Position numbers and translations under genes: made by a program. A stretch of DNA of 64,000 bases from Halodurantibacterium flavum (GTDB taxonomy: Bacteria > Pseudomonadota > Alphaproteobacteria > Rhodobacterales > Rhodobacteraceae). Location: contig NZ_JBHUGH010000009.1 of the NCBI RefSeq assembly GCF_042681825.1, forward strand, positions 372,001-436,000. Direction: 5' to 3'. Shown one piece after another: positions 7,637-15,794 of the stretch (positions within the stretch are counted from its first letter, which is position 1; every line of letters starts with the position of its first letter). The notes beneath the pieces were generated by a model, which worked only from the letters and a program-made list of their open reading frames with translations, was not told the origin of the DNA and made no database searches.

Positions 7637-8994
7637 GCGCCGCGTCCTCTGCGGCCCGTCCTCTCTGGCGGCCGTTCCTCGTCTTTCTTCTGCCGATGAT
7701 GGCCACGAACATCCTTCAGTCGCTGTCGATGACGATCAACAACATCTTTCTGGGCCGGATGCTGGGGTTCGAGGCGCTGGCGGCGGCGTCGGTCTTCTTT
7801 CCGGTGGCGTTCCTGTTCATCGCCTTCCTGATCGGGCTTTCGGCGGGCGCGACCGTGCTGGTGGGACAGGCGCAAGGCGCGGGCGCTGTGGACAAGATCA
7901 AGGCCGTTGCCGGAACCTCGATCACCGTGGCGCTGGCAGGCGGCATCCTGATCGCGGGCATGGGCTGGCATTTCGCGGCGCAGATCCTGACGCTGCTGGG
8001 CACACCGGCCGAGATTTTCGGGCAGGCCGTGGCCTATGCGAGGATGAGCTTCCTGGTCATGCCCTTCACCTTTCTCTTTCTCGTCGCGGCATCGCTTCTG
8101 CGCGGGACAGGTGACACGGTGCGGCCCCTCATGGCGCAGATTTTCGCGACGATCCTTGGCGCCGCCCTGACCCCCGCCCTCATCCAGGGCTGGATCGGAC
8201 TGCCGCCTCTGGGCGCGCCGGCGGCAGCACTGGCTGCGGGGCTTGCCTTTCTGGCGGCACTGGTCGCGCTTGGCGGCTATTTGTCGGCCAAAGGGCATGT
8301 GATGGCGCCGGACCGCGCGCTTTTGCGGGCGATGCGCCCCGACCCGGCCTTGCTCGCGCTGATCCTGCGGATCGGACTGCCAACCGGCGTTCAGGTGGTG
8401 GCGGGCTCGCTGGCGGGGCTGGTGATCGTGGGGCTGGTCAATGCCTACGGGGTTCAGGCGACGGCGGCCTATGGCGCGGTCAGCCAGATCATCAGCTATG
8501 TTCAGTTCCCCGCCCTTTCGATCTCGATCGCCGCTTCGGTCTTTGGCGCGCAGATGATCGGGCGCGGGCGGCCTGACCGGCTGGGCGAGGTGCTGCGCAC
8601 CGCGATGGCGATGAACCTGATCCTGACGGGCGGGCTGGTGCTGATCGTCTATGCAGGGTCCCGCCAGATCATCGGGCTTTTCCTGACCGACCCGGCCATT
8701 GTGGACCTGAGCCAGGAGTTGCTGCATATCGTGGCCTGGGCGGCGCTGATGTTCGGGGCGGGCACGATCTTTTCCGGGATCATGCGCGCCTCAGGCACCG
8801 TGCTGATGCCGATGGTGATCGGGCTTTTCGCCATTCTGGGGGTGGAGATCCCGGTGGCCGTGCTCCTTTCGGGTCAGATCGGGCTGCCCGGGATCTGGTG
8901 GGGCTATGTCGCCTCCTTCGCCGCGATGATGGTCCTGCAGGGCGCCTATTTCGGGCTCGTCTGGCGCCGAAAAACCATCCACGCCCTGATCTAG
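7633..8994 (+). CDS. MATE family multidrug efflux transporter
   Basis: 453 aa, typical MATE length, with about 12 hydrophobic segments arranged as two MatE halves (roughly 12-230 and 235-440). The segments MMATNILQSLSMTINNIFLG near the start and GIMRASGTVLMPMVIG in the second half follow the family pattern. MATE proteins export cationic drugs or metabolites in exchange for Na+ or H+ across the inner membrane. It is the second gene of a TetR-MATE operon. It could equally be of the NorM or DinF type, and the substrate is unknown. Confidence 0.88.
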   Translation: MSAASSAARPLWRPFLVFLLPMMATNILQSLSMTINNIFLGRMLGFEALAAASVFFPVAFLFIAFLIGLSAGATVLVGQAQGAGAVDKIKAVAGTSITVALAGGILIAGMGWHFAAQILTLLGTPAEIFGQAVAYARMSFLVMPFTFLFLVAASLLRGTGDTVRPLMAQIFATILGAALTPALIQGWIGLPPLGAPAAALAAGLAFLAALVALGGYLSAKGHVMAPDRALLRAMRPDPALLALILRIGLPTGVQVVAGSLAGLVIVGLVNAYGVQATAAYGAVSQIISYVQFPALSISIAASVFGAQMIGRGRPDRLGEVLRTAMAMNLILTGGLVLIVYAGSRQIIGLFLTDPAIVDLSQELLHIVAWAALMFGAGTIFSGIMRASGTVLMPMVIGLFAILGVEIPVAVLLSGQIGLPGIWWGYVASFAAMMVLQGAYFGLVWRRKTIHALI

Positions 8995-9003
8995 AACGCG
9001 ATC

Positions 9004-9267
9004 TCAGGAGGCCGCGACGAACTTGTTGAACCGGCTGGTGCCACCATCCGCCGTTTCATCCTGATAAAGAAACTCCAGATCGTTCTCGTCGAAGATCGCA
9101 AAGAATTCTTCCCAGGTGATGGCGGTCAGGCGGTCCTCGGGTTCGTTGAAGTCGATCCGGAGGATACCGCCATCGCCCTCGGTCTCGACCTTCGCGGGGT
9201 GGCCGTCACGCTCCTCCGCCCAGGAACGGATCACCTCATGGTCGCGGGTGCGTCGGGATTGGGTCAT
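9004..9267 (-). CDS. conserved small acidic protein, function unknown
   Basis: 87 aa. The pattern DHEVIRSWAEERDGHPAKVE, then ILRIDFNEP, then LTAITWEEFFAIFDENDLEFLYQ recurs in many Rhizobiales and Rhodobacterales small proteins. Some of these carry a misleading glucan branching enzyme label, but there is no catalytic domain here. It is soluble, with no signal or membrane segment. AAGGAATG lies before the start, and only the ATG at 9267 is in frame. It ends just past the convergent MATE gene. Confidence 0.75.
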   Translation of the reverse strand: MTQSRRTRDHEVIRSWAEERDGHPAKVETEGDGGILRIDFNEPEDRLTAITWEEFFAIFDENDLEFLYQDETADGGTSRFNKFVAAS

Positions 9268-9283
9268 GCATCATTCCTTTTTG

Positions 9284-9309
9284 CGGGGGCCGACTTTACG
9301 GGGGCCGAC
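9284..9309. repeat. short tandem repeat of 15-bp period
   Basis: CGGGGGCCGAC occurs at 9284-9294 and again at 9299-9309. The second copy merges into the left arm of the hairpin at 9303-9333. Confidence 0.6.
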
Positions 9310-9333
9310 GCCCGGAAGAACCGGGCCTCGGCC
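9303..9333 (-). terminator. hairpin after the 71-aa gene
   Basis: GGCCGA-C-GCCCGG (9303-9315) pairs with CCGGGC-C-TCGGCC (9321-9333) over 12 bp with one C-C mismatch and loop AAGAA. It lies 9 bp past the minus-strand stop at 9342. There is no U-run, so it may act as a 3'-end stabiliser rather than a classical terminator. Confidence 0.5.
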
Positions 9334-9341
9334 TTGCCGTC

Positions 9342-9557
9342 TCAGCTTTCGCGGCGGTTGGCGGTGTGGTCGTGATACTGCTCGGTCTGGACATTTCGCC
9401 CGTCGAGGCCGCGATCCGGCGTATGCTGCGCCTTGTCCCGGTTGGACAGGACCGAATTGGCGGGGATCTTGCTGATATCGGCCTCGGACAGGGCGCCGGT
9501 GCCGTCGCCCTTGCCATGCGTGCCGATCCCGTGATGCTTGCTGTTCGCCTTTGCCAT
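9342..9557 (-). CDS. small hydrophilic stress-type protein
   Basis: 71 aa, rich in His, Gly, Lys and Asp (start MAKANSKHHGIGTHGKGDG, end HDHTANRRES). It has no hydrophobic segment and is probably disordered. I do not recognise a named family. The start is well fixed by AGGAGG seven bases upstream. The best match to an EcfG promoter in the window lies directly upstream, which makes membership of the general stress regulon likely. Confidence 0.75.
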   Translation of the reverse strand: MAKANSKHHGIGTHGKGDGTGALSEADISKIPANSVLSNRDKAQHTPDRGLDGRNVQTEQYHDHTANRRES

Positions 9558-9599
9558 CGGTTCCTCCTTTCGATGATCTGTGCCGATGCTTGCAACCCC

Positions 9600-9624
9600 A
9601 ACGTCATGCAGGTCGCGACGTTCC
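9600..9624 (-). promoter_or_regulatory. perfect EcfG-type promoter
   Basis: On the minus strand GGAAC (9624-9620), exactly 16 bp, then CGTT (9603-9600). This matches the alphaproteobacterial general-stress consensus GGAAC-N16/17-CGTT at every defined base. The predicted transcript would start near 9593, leaving a leader of about 36 nt with AGGAGG before the 71-aa gene. Confidence 0.75.
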
Positions 9625-9647
9625 AGCCCAACGCATCACAACTGTGT

Positions 9648-9686
9648 CCAAAAAGGGAGCCAAGGCACCCTTTTGGGTGTCTTTTT
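9648..9686 (+). promoter_or_regulatory. possible attenuator in the leader of the LuxR regulator
   Basis: Two mutually exclusive hairpins can form. One pairs GGCACCC (9664-9670) with GGGTGTC (9675-9681), loop TTTT, followed by five Ts (9682-9686), which is a small intrinsic terminator. The other pairs CC-A-AAAAGGG (9648-9657) with CCCTTTTGG (9668-9676). Nothing on the plus strand upstream needs a terminator, and the regulator gene starts 47 bp later. Confidence 0.45.
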
Positions 9687-9733
9687 ATATGCAATCCCAA
9701 GACTTAAGGTGTCCTGTGAAGCAGGAGAACAAG

Positions 9734-10459
9734 ATGATCGACTTTCCGGACGCCCACCCGATTTCAGGCCCGCTGCGAGTCCTTCTGGCACATGACGATC
9801 ATCTCTTTCGGTTCGCGATGCGCACGATCCTTATCGAGCGGCTGAATGCGGCCGAAGTGATCGAGGTCGGCTCGCTCGATGAGGCGATCGAGGTTCTGGG
9901 GGCCGACGACCCACCCCAGTTCGCCGTTCTTGACCTTGCGATGCCCGGGATGCGCAGCCCCTCAAGCCTTGGGGCCGTGCGCGAGATGGTGCCGCAGCTG
10001 CGGGTGGCGGTCATTTCCTCGTCCCGGCGGCGACAGGACGTGATCGACGCGTTGCAGGCGGGCGTGCACGGTTTCCTGCCGAAATCCTACAGCGTGGAAC
10101 AGCTCACGAATGCGCTGCGCCTTGTGCTTGAAGGGCTGATCTTCGTGCCCTCGTCGGTCGCGATTCACGCGGCGGCGCTGCCGCCCGAAGGCGCGGACCG
10201 ACGCCGCGAGCCCAGGATCGACATTCCGCAGCCAACCATCCTGACGCCGCGTCAATGGGATGTGCTGGAGCTTCTGGTTCAGGGACAATCGAACAAGGAA
10301 ATCGCCCGCACGCTCGAACTGGGCGAAGGCACGGTAAAGATCCACCTGGCGGCGCTGTTCCGCAACCTCAAGGTCCGGAACCGTGCGGCGGCCGCGGTGG
10401 CAGGGCATGACCTGCTGATGCTGCGCCCGGAACCCGATCTTGCCGCGATCGGGTCCTGA
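9734..10459 (+). CDS. NarL/LuxR-family response regulator
   Basis: 241 aa. An N-terminal receiver domain (about 15-130) has the acidic pocket in AHDDHLFR, the phospho-acceptor Asp in AVLDLAMPG (about 68) and the conserved Lys in FLPKSYS. The LuxR helix-turn-helix is at about 172-235 (LTPRQWDVLELLVQGQSNKE). AGGAG precedes the ATG. No histidine kinase adjoins it. It lies directly beside the tad pilus locus, convergent with the secretin group, so it may control pilus genes. That is inference from position. Confidence 0.85.
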   Translation: MIDFPDAHPISGPLRVLLAHDDHLFRFAMRTILIERLNAAEVIEVGSLDEAIEVLGADDPPQFAVLDLAMPGMRSPSSLGAVREMVPQLRVAVISSSRRRQDVIDALQAGVHGFLPKSYSVEQLTNALRLVLEGLIFVPSSVAIHAAALPPEGADRRREPRIDIPQPTILTPRQWDVLELLVQGQSNKEIARTLELGEGTVKIHLAALFRNLKVRNRAAAAVAGHDLLMLRPEPDLAAIGS

Positions 10460-10462
10460 GGG

Positions 10463-10693
10463 TCAGGGCGTGCCGGGTGAGGCGGGCGAAGCGGGGTTGC
10501 GATAGCGGTCGATGACCGTTTCCAGCCGCGCCCCGTCCGCCGCAGGCCGCGGACAGGGGGCACCCGGCCTGCAGGCGCCCGTCTGCACCGCGATATTACG
10601 CTGGATCGCCACGCCCGCACCGGGGCTGATCCTGTCGCCGGTATAGGGCGCACATCCAGCCAACAGCAGGATCGCAGCGATCGCCGTCCTCAT
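10463..10693 (-). CDS. small lipoprotein of the tad locus
   Basis: 76 aa. The lipobox LLAGC gives a lipid-modified Cys near residue 14, and the remaining 60 residues are short and Pro/Ala/Arg-rich with no recognisable fold. It overlaps the end of the secretin gene as ATGA (10690-10693), so it is made with the secretin. Many tad loci carry the lipoprotein CpaD (about 200 aa) at this place, and no CpaD is visible here. It may be a short replacement or a secretin pilotin. The role is unproven. Confidence 0.7.
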   Translation of the reverse strand: MRTAIAAILLLAGCAPYTGDRISPGAGVAIQRNIAVQTGACRPGAPCPRPAADGARLETVIDRYRNPASPASPGTP

Positions 10694-12183
10694 GGCGCGA
10701 TGTCCAGGATATGCCCGAACGGCCCGATGATCCCCTGCCCCTCGGCATAGGCGCGCAACCGGTCCTGCGACACCTCGGTCTGGCCGAGCAGAAAGAACTC
10801 CATATCCGTGGCCGCGCGGCTGTTGTCCAACGGGGTCGAAAGACGGGTATTCCCGCCCGCGGGCTGGGCAAGGCGGGGCGTCACGATCACCACGAGGTCG
10901 GTTTCCTGCCGCTGGTAGGACGAAGACCGGAAGAGCGCGCCAAGCACCGGCACCTGCCCCAGGAACGGCACCTGCGCCTGCGTGCTGTTGTTGGTGTTCT
11001 GCAAGAGTCCCGCAATCGCAAAGCTCTGACCGTCCCTCAGCTCGACCACGGTGCTGACACGCCGTGTGCTGAAGGCGGGAATGGTGATCGTGCCGGTGCG
11101 GATGGTGGTGGTCGTGTCGATCTGGCTCACCTCCGGCTCCAGCCGCAGGTTGATCATCCCGTCAGCCAGAACCGTCGGCACGAAATTGAGCCGGACACCG
11201 TATTCCTTGTAGCTGACCGTGACCTGCCCGTCCGATTCCGCCACCGGCACGGGGATTTCCCCGCCGGCGAGGAAACTGGCCTGTTCTCCCGACAGGGCGA
11301 CGAGGTTCGGTTCCGCCAGGCGGCGGGCGAGGCCGTTTGCCTCCAGCGTCTGGATCAGCAAGTCCGCGCTGACGCCTCCGTCCAGGATGCGCGTCAGAAC
11401 CGAGCCGAAGGGTTGGTTGTTCGATGGCAGCGCACTGCCCACGCCCGTTCCGTAGCCGGTACGAAACGCGCTGCGGCTGCCCTGCCCGAACCAGCTGACC
11501 CCCAGTTCGCGGCCCGTGTTCCGCGTCGCCTCGACGAAACGCACCTCCAGCAGGACCTGCTGCCCACCCGTCACCCGAAGCGCGTTGACCACCGGATCAG
11601 GGCTGTACTGCCGCGCGAGATCCAGCGCGGTCGAGAGCGCCACCGCATCCGGCACCGTTCCGTTCAGTTGCAGACGCCCGTTCACGCTGCTGACGCTGAT
11701 CTGCGATCCCGGGATCGCCTGTCGCAGCGTCGCGGACAGATCGCCGACGTCCGGGCTTACCTCGACCGTCAGGACGCCGATCCGCCCGCCGCCGGGCGCA
11801 AAGAGGGTCAGCGTCGTGCGCCCGATCTCATATCCCGTAACCGCCAGAGAACTGTCGCTCAGCGGCACCGCATCCGCGACCACCGGGTTGCCGACCACCA
11901 CCCGCTCGATCACCTCGGACGTGGTCACCGTGACGGATTGCCCGAAGGGCACCGCAATCTCGCCCGCGGCGCGCCCGTCGGTAAAGTTCACATGCCGCGA
12001 TTGCGCACTGGCCATCGCCGGAAGCCATGCACATAGCGCAAGGAACAGGAGACCCGCCATGGCGAGCCGAAAGAAAGGATGCGACCTGGCGAAATGCGGC
12101 ACCGCGCTGACCCGAAACTGTGAAACTACGATCCCGACGCTAGGCCCTGCCGCCACGACGGACAAGCCACCATAAGGGGGCAT
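10690..12183 (-). CDS. rcpA: Flp pilus outer-membrane secretin (CpaC/RcpA)
   Basis: About 497 aa from the ATG at 12183. The true start is uncertain: the frame continues to a GTG at 12222, and the signal-like stretch MAGLLFLALCAWLPAMASAQ begins at 12061. The mature part has an N-terminal pilus-assembly domain (VNFTDGRAAGEIAVPFGQSV onwards), a BON-like domain (about 170-240) and a C-terminal secretin domain. The latter carries the conserved VPVLGALFRSSSYQRQETDL segment and LVVIVTPRLAQP at its end. It forms the outer-membrane ring for Flp pilus export. It is divergent from tadD and coupled to the small lipoprotein. Confidence 0.9.
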   Translation of the reverse strand: MPPYGGLSVVAAGPSVGIVVSQFRVSAVPHFARSHPFFRLAMAGLLFLALCAWLPAMASAQSRHVNFTDGRAAGEIAVPFGQSVTVTTSEVIERVVVGNPVVADAVPLSDSSLAVTGYEIGRTTLTLFAPGGGRIGVLTVEVSPDVGDLSATLRQAIPGSQISVSSVNGRLQLNGTVPDAVALSTALDLARQYSPDPVVNALRVTGGQQVLLEVRFVEATRNTGRELGVSWFGQGSRSAFRTGYGTGVGSALPSNNQPFGSVLTRILDGGVSADLLIQTLEANGLARRLAEPNLVALSGEQASFLAGGEIPVPVAESDGQVTVSYKEYGVRLNFVPTVLADGMINLRLEPEVSQIDTTTTIRTGTITIPAFSTRRVSTVVELRDGQSFAIAGLLQNTNNSTQAQVPFLGQVPVLGALFRSSSYQRQETDLVVIVTPRLAQPAGGNTRLSTPLDNSRAATDMEFFLLGQTEVSQDRLRAYAEGQGIIGPFGHILDIAP

Positions 12184-12261
12184 CGACAATCTTTCGGAGG
12201 GGGGAGGCTCGACAGAACCCACAGGACCGGGCGATATGGTCCCGACGAGGGAGGAGTTTTC

Positions 12262-12747
12262 ATGACCATCCGCAATCCGTTCCGCCGGGCTTCGGCGGGG
12301 GCGCTGTTGATACTGGTCCTGAGCGGATGCGCCGGCGGTCTTTCCGGTTCCGCGCCGCTTGCGCAGGGCAGGCTGCCCGCGTCGGTTCCGCCGGTCGCGC
12401 CGGAACAGGCCCTGCCTGTGGCCCGGCAGCGGTTTCTGGCCGGCGAATGGGGCGAGGCCGCGCGCTATTACGAACAGGCCGTCACGCGGGCGCCCGGCGA
12501 TGGCGCGGCATGGCTGGGGCTTGCGGCCTCTTACGACCGGTTGCGGCGCTTTGATCTGGCCGATCAGGCCTATCGGCAGGCGGCGGTCGTGGTGGGAACA
12601 CGGGCCGAGTATTTCAACAATGTGGGCTATTCCTATCTGCTGCGTGGCGACACGCGGCGGGCCGCGCAGAACTTTCAGCGCGCGGCAGAGCTTCAGCCAG
12701 GGAACCTGACCATCCAGAACAATATCGAGCTGATGCGCAGCTTCTGA
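12262..12747 (+). CDS. tadD: TPR lipoprotein TadD
   Basis: 161 aa. A lipoprotein signal (ALLILVLSGC, Cys near residue 23) is followed by about two to three tetratricopeptide repeats (residues 50-155: ARQRFLAGEWGEAARYYEQA, then AWLGLAASYDRL, then FNNVGYSYLLRGDTRRA). TadD proteins are pilotin or assembly factors for the Flp secretin in the periplasm. GGGAGGAG lies upstream of the ATG. It is divergent from rcpA and precedes the prepilin peptidase. Confidence 0.85.
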   Translation: MTIRNPFRRASAGALLILVLSGCAGGLSGSAPLAQGRLPASVPPVAPEQALPVARQRFLAGEWGEAARYYEQAVTRAPGDGAAWLGLAASYDRLRRFDLADQAYRQAAVVVGTRAEYFNNVGYSYLLRGDTRRAAQNFQRAAELQPGNLTIQNNIELMRSF

Positions 12748-12750
12748 CGG

Positions 12751-12762
12751 ATGGACTAGACC
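12751..12762. promoter_or_regulatory. CTAG-centred 12-mer, copy 1, upstream of tadV
   Basis: ATGGACTAGACC lies between the tadD stop and the prepilin peptidase start. The same 12-mer occurs in inverted orientation at 16698-16709, upstream of the Flp pilin. See the findings. A small inverted repeat TTGGT-T-ACCAA (12802-12812) also lies in this gap. Confidence 0.5.
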
Positions 12763-12828
12763 GTCCGGACGAATGGCTGCGCGCGGCTCCTTCGGGCAGA
12801 ATTGGTTACCAAACCTTTGAGGTGCGCC

Positions 12829-13326
12829 ATGCCGGACCCAGCCACCCTGTCCTTTGTCGTGTTCGCAACCCTGACGGGGCTTGCCGCCGCATCGGATCTG
12901 TGGCGGCTGCGGATTCCCAACCGGATCGTTCTAGGCCTTGTGGCCGGCTATCTTGTCCTCTTGCCATGGCATCTGGGCAGTTGGGGTGACGTGGCCGCGG
13001 CCATGGCTGCGGCAGGTGCCGTCCTTGTGGCGGGGATCGTGGGGTTCGCGCGGGGATGGTTCGGCGGCGGGGATGCCAAGCTCGCCGCAGCGATCGCGCT
13101 CTGGCTCGGGCCGGCGGCGCTGCTGCCGTTTCTGGTAACGACTGCGGTTCTCGGGGGGGTGCTGGCATTCGGTGTCATCTGCCTGCGCCCCATGTCCGTG
13201 GCCGGGGCGGGCTTTCTGCCGCGCTGGCTGTGGCAAAGCAACCAGTTGCCCTATGGGGCGGCGCTGGTGCCCGCCGCGCTCTGGCACTTCCCGCAGGGAG
13301 CCTGGGCCGCTGGCTGGTTGATCTGA
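12829..13326 (+). CDS. tadV: prepilin peptidase TadV/CpaA
   Basis: 165 aa with five or six hydrophobic segments, the short form of the A24 aspartic prepilin peptidases that lacks the methylase domain. The two catalytic aspartates are visible, one in LAAASDLWRLRIPNRI (about residue 24) and one in the GxGD-type motif WFGGGDAKL (about 80). It cuts the leader from the Flp pilin and the TadE-like pseudopilins on the cytoplasmic face. The ATG at 12829 has GAGG seven bases upstream, whereas the longer frame from 12802 has no such site. Confidence 0.88.
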   Translation: MPDPATLSFVVFATLTGLAAASDLWRLRIPNRIVLGLVAGYLVLLPWHLGSWGDVAAAMAAAGAVLVAGIVGFARGWFGGGDAKLAAAIALWLGPAALLPFLVTTAVLGGVLAFGVICLRPMSVAGAGFLPRWLWQSNQLPYGAALVPAALWHFPQGAWAAGWLI

Positions 13327-13342
13327 TGACAGGGAGGGCCGG

Positions 13343-14173
13343 ATGCATCGTTCGCTTATCCTCTGTGCCGCGCTGATCTGCGGCCTTGCCGCCTTCTGGC
13401 TGAGCCAGCGGGAACCCGTGGCGATGGCCGAGGCACTTGTGCCCGAACCGCCGCCGCAGGCCGAGGTGCTGGTGGCCGCCGCGCAGATCGGCCCGGGGCA
13501 GCCGCTGGACGCGTCCCTGACCCGCTGGCAAAGCTGGCCGGTCGAGGCGCTGCCCACCGGCGTGATGACCCGCGACAGCGCGCCCGACGCATCGGCCGCA
13601 TTGCAGGGTCATGTGGCGCGATCCTCTTTCGTCGCGGGCGAGCCGATCCGGATGGACAAGCTCGCCGGTCCCGGCAGCGGCTTTCTCGCCGCGATCCTGC
13701 CATCGGGGCGGCGGGCCGTCGCGGTGCGGATCTCGGCCGAAAACACGGCGGGCGGCTTCATCCTGCCGGACGACCATGTGGACGTGATCCATTCGGTCTC
13801 GCGCGCCGGCCCCGACGGATCGTCGGGCGGCGCGGTCAGCCGCACGATCCTGCGCAATGTCCGCGTCCTTGCCATCGATCAGGCCGTCCCCGAGGACGGT
13901 TCCCAGTCGCCCACGGCGCTCGGCAAGACCGCGACGCTTGAACTGACGCCGCAGCAGGCGGAAATCATCGCTGCGGCAGAGCTTTCGGGGGCGCTCTCGC
14001 TCGCGCTCAGGGCGGCAAGCGACAGCGGACTGGCACAGGTCGAACCCGACGAACCGCAGGACGAAACACAGCCGGAACCGGTCGCAGCCCCACCGAAGGA
14101 CCGTCAGATCCTTCTGATCCGCTCGGGCCAGAGCGAATACCTCACGAGCAGGATCGCAGGCGGAGGCACGTGA
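13343..14173 (+). CDS. cpaB: Flp pilus assembly protein CpaB/RcpC
   Basis: 276 aa. An N-terminal membrane anchor or signal (LILCAALICGLAAFWLS) is followed by an SAF-type domain (about 45-110: VLVAAAQIGPGQPLDASL) and an RcpC/CpaB domain. The latter contains ISAENTAGGFILPDDHVDVI and LELTPQQAEIIAAAELSGAL, both typical of the family. It works in the periplasm with the secretin. GGGAGG lies before the ATG. A Glu/Pro-rich linker near residues 233-255 precedes the C-terminal end. Confidence 0.88.
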   Translation: MHRSLILCAALICGLAAFWLSQREPVAMAEALVPEPPPQAEVLVAAAQIGPGQPLDASLTRWQSWPVEALPTGVMTRDSAPDASAALQGHVARSSFVAGEPIRMDKLAGPGSGFLAAILPSGRRAVAVRISAENTAGGFILPDDHVDVIHSVSRAGPDGSSGGAVSRTILRNVRVLAIDQAVPEDGSQSPTALGKTATLELTPQQAEIIAAAELSGALSLALRAASDSGLAQVEPDEPQDETQPEPVAAPPKDRQILLIRSGQSEYLTSRIAGGGT

Positions 14174-14175
14174 CC

Positions 14176-15384
14176 ATGGGCAGGCCCATCGAGACGATCC
14201 ATCTTCCCCGCGCCGATATCACCGCCTATTGGGCGACCCCCGAAACGGGTGCGTTTCTGGACCGCGCGCGGGTGGACCGCCGGTTTGCCAGCACGACGAT
14301 CGAGGTGCACCCCGGCGGGATCGAGGCCGCGATCCGGTCTTGTGCGGCTGCCCGCTCGCCCGACCTGCTGATCCTTGAGGCCCCGCAGGCGGATGAGGGT
14401 TTTCTTGCGGACCTTGAGCGTCTGGCCGAACATTGCCTGCCCCATACACGGGTGATCGTTCTGGGCGCCGCCAATGAGGTCGGCGTGTTTCGCGCCTTTG
14501 TGGCCCACGGTGTCAGCGATTACCTGGCCCTGCCCGTCACGGTGCCCGACCTCGCACTGGCCTGCGGGCGGGCCTTGCCGACCGACGGCGCGGGCCGCCA
14601 GGGACGGATCGTCGCCTGTCTGGGGGTACGCGGCGGCGCGGGCGCATCGAGCGTCACGCAAACCCTTGCGGGCCTGATCGCCGAGGATCTGACGCTGGAA
14701 ACCCTGCTCGCCGATCTCGATACGGCGGGCGGGAGCCTCGGCCTCGCGCTCGGGGTCGAGGGGCAGCAGAACGCGACCGTCGAGGCGATGAAGAACGCCG
14801 AGCGGCTGGATCAGGCGCTCTTTGACCGGCTTGCGGCACGGCCGCATCCGCGCCTTGCGGTGCTCTCCGGTCACCCGGACCTGGAGATCGGGACGGCGAC
14901 GCTCGCCTCGCTCATGCCGGCGTTCGCCGCGACCTGCCGGCGCTACTTTCCCATGACGCTGCTGGACCTTCCGCGCGGCTGGGACGGGCTGACGCGATCC
15001 GCCGTCGGGCTGGCGGATGCGGTGCTGCTGGTGGCCACGCCGGACCTCACCTCGCTGCGCAATGCCCGGCTGCTGCTGGCGCAGCTTGCGGCGCTGCGGC
15101 CCGATGACGAGCCGCCGCATATCGTGCTGAACCAGATCGGCCTGCCGCAACAGGAACAGATTGCCCCTGCCCGCTTTGCCGAGGCGCTCGGCAAACCGCT
15201 TTCCGCAAGGCTCGGGTTCAATCCGCGCAGCCTGCCGGGCGAAACCTGCAAGATCGCCGACCGCCGCCTGCGCGAGGCGCTTTTGCCGCTGGCGACCAGC
15301 CTCTGCGGCGCGCAGATGCGCAGCCAGCCTGCGCCGCGCCAGGGTCTGGGACGGCTTGTGGCGCGGCTGCTGCCCGTGGGCTGA
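14176..15384 (+). CDS. cpaE: CpaE/TadZ-like MinD-family ATPase
   Basis: About 402 aa. A receiver-like N-terminal domain without an obvious phospho-acceptor (about 1-140) is followed by a ParA/MinD ATPase domain. Its nucleotide loop near residue 151 is GVRGGAGASS in place of the usual GGxGKT, the variant seen in many CpaE/TadZ proteins. TadZ/CpaE localises the pilus machine to a pole. GGAGG is at 14162-14166. An in-frame GTG at 14170 would overlap the cpaB stop, but the ATG at 14176 has better spacing. Loss of the Walker lysine suggests weak or absent ATPase activity. Confidence 0.82.
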   Translation: MGRPIETIHLPRADITAYWATPETGAFLDRARVDRRFASTTIEVHPGGIEAAIRSCAAARSPDLLILEAPQADEGFLADLERLAEHCLPHTRVIVLGAANEVGVFRAFVAHGVSDYLALPVTVPDLALACGRALPTDGAGRQGRIVACLGVRGGAGASSVTQTLAGLIAEDLTLETLLADLDTAGGSLGLALGVEGQQNATVEAMKNAERLDQALFDRLAARPHPRLAVLSGHPDLEIGTATLASLMPAFAATCRRYFPMTLLDLPRGWDGLTRSAVGLADAVLLVATPDLTSLRNARLLLAQLAALRPDDEPPHIVLNQIGLPQQEQIAPARFAEALGKPLSARLGFNPRSLPGETCKIADRRLREALLPLATSLCGAQMRSQPAPRQGLGRLVARLLPVG

Positions 15385-15386
15385 CC

Positions 15387-15794
15387 ATGGGCACGCGGCG
15401 CTTTCTCTCCTGCACCTCCGGCGCTTCGGCCATCGAGTTCGCGCTGGTGGCGCCGGTGCTGATGGGCCTCATGCTGGTCATGGTGGATCTCGGCATGGCG
15501 GTGGGCGAGAAAATGGCGATCGACCAGTTGCTGCGCGCGGGGGCACAGCTTGCCATGGCCGATCCCGGGACGGGTCCGGTTCTGACGGCGCTGGCCAGCA
15601 TGAACGAAGACGCGCCGGGGCGCAGCTTTGCCGTCACGCTGCGCTGCCCCTGCTCCACGGGCACCTGCACGACCAGCTGCGCGCCCGGCGCGCTTCACAA
15701 TGCCTACCGGCTGGAGGTGAGTTCGACCTATGACAGCCTGATGACCGGTTTCAGCCTGCCACTTTCCTCGGTGCTGGAGGTGCGCGTGCGATGA
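15387..15794 (+). CDS. TadE-like pseudopilin 1
   Basis: 135 aa. The N-terminal motif SGASAIEFALVAPVLMGLML (residues 11-30) is the TadE prepilin-peptidase site and membrane helix, with the conserved Glu five residues into the mature protein. A Cys-rich stretch CPCSTGTCTTSC near residues 87-98 is unusual and could form disulfides or bind a metal. It starts 3 bp after cpaE and overlaps the next pseudopilin gene by four bases. Minor pseudopilins of this type are needed for Flp pilus assembly. Confidence 0.85.
   Translation: MGTRRFLSCTSGASAIEFALVAPVLMGLMLVMVDLGMAVGEKMAIDQLLRAGAQLAMADPGTGPVLTALASMNEDAPGRSFAVTLRCPCSTGTCTTSCAPGALHNAYRLEVSSTYDSLMTGFSLPLSSVLEVRVR

Noticed and set aside
9366..9707. Plus-strand frame across the 71-aa gene and the leader of the LuxR-type regulator
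   Set aside because: Mostly antisense to a well-supported small gene. The last 44 codons could be a leader peptide, but no ribosome site is seen.
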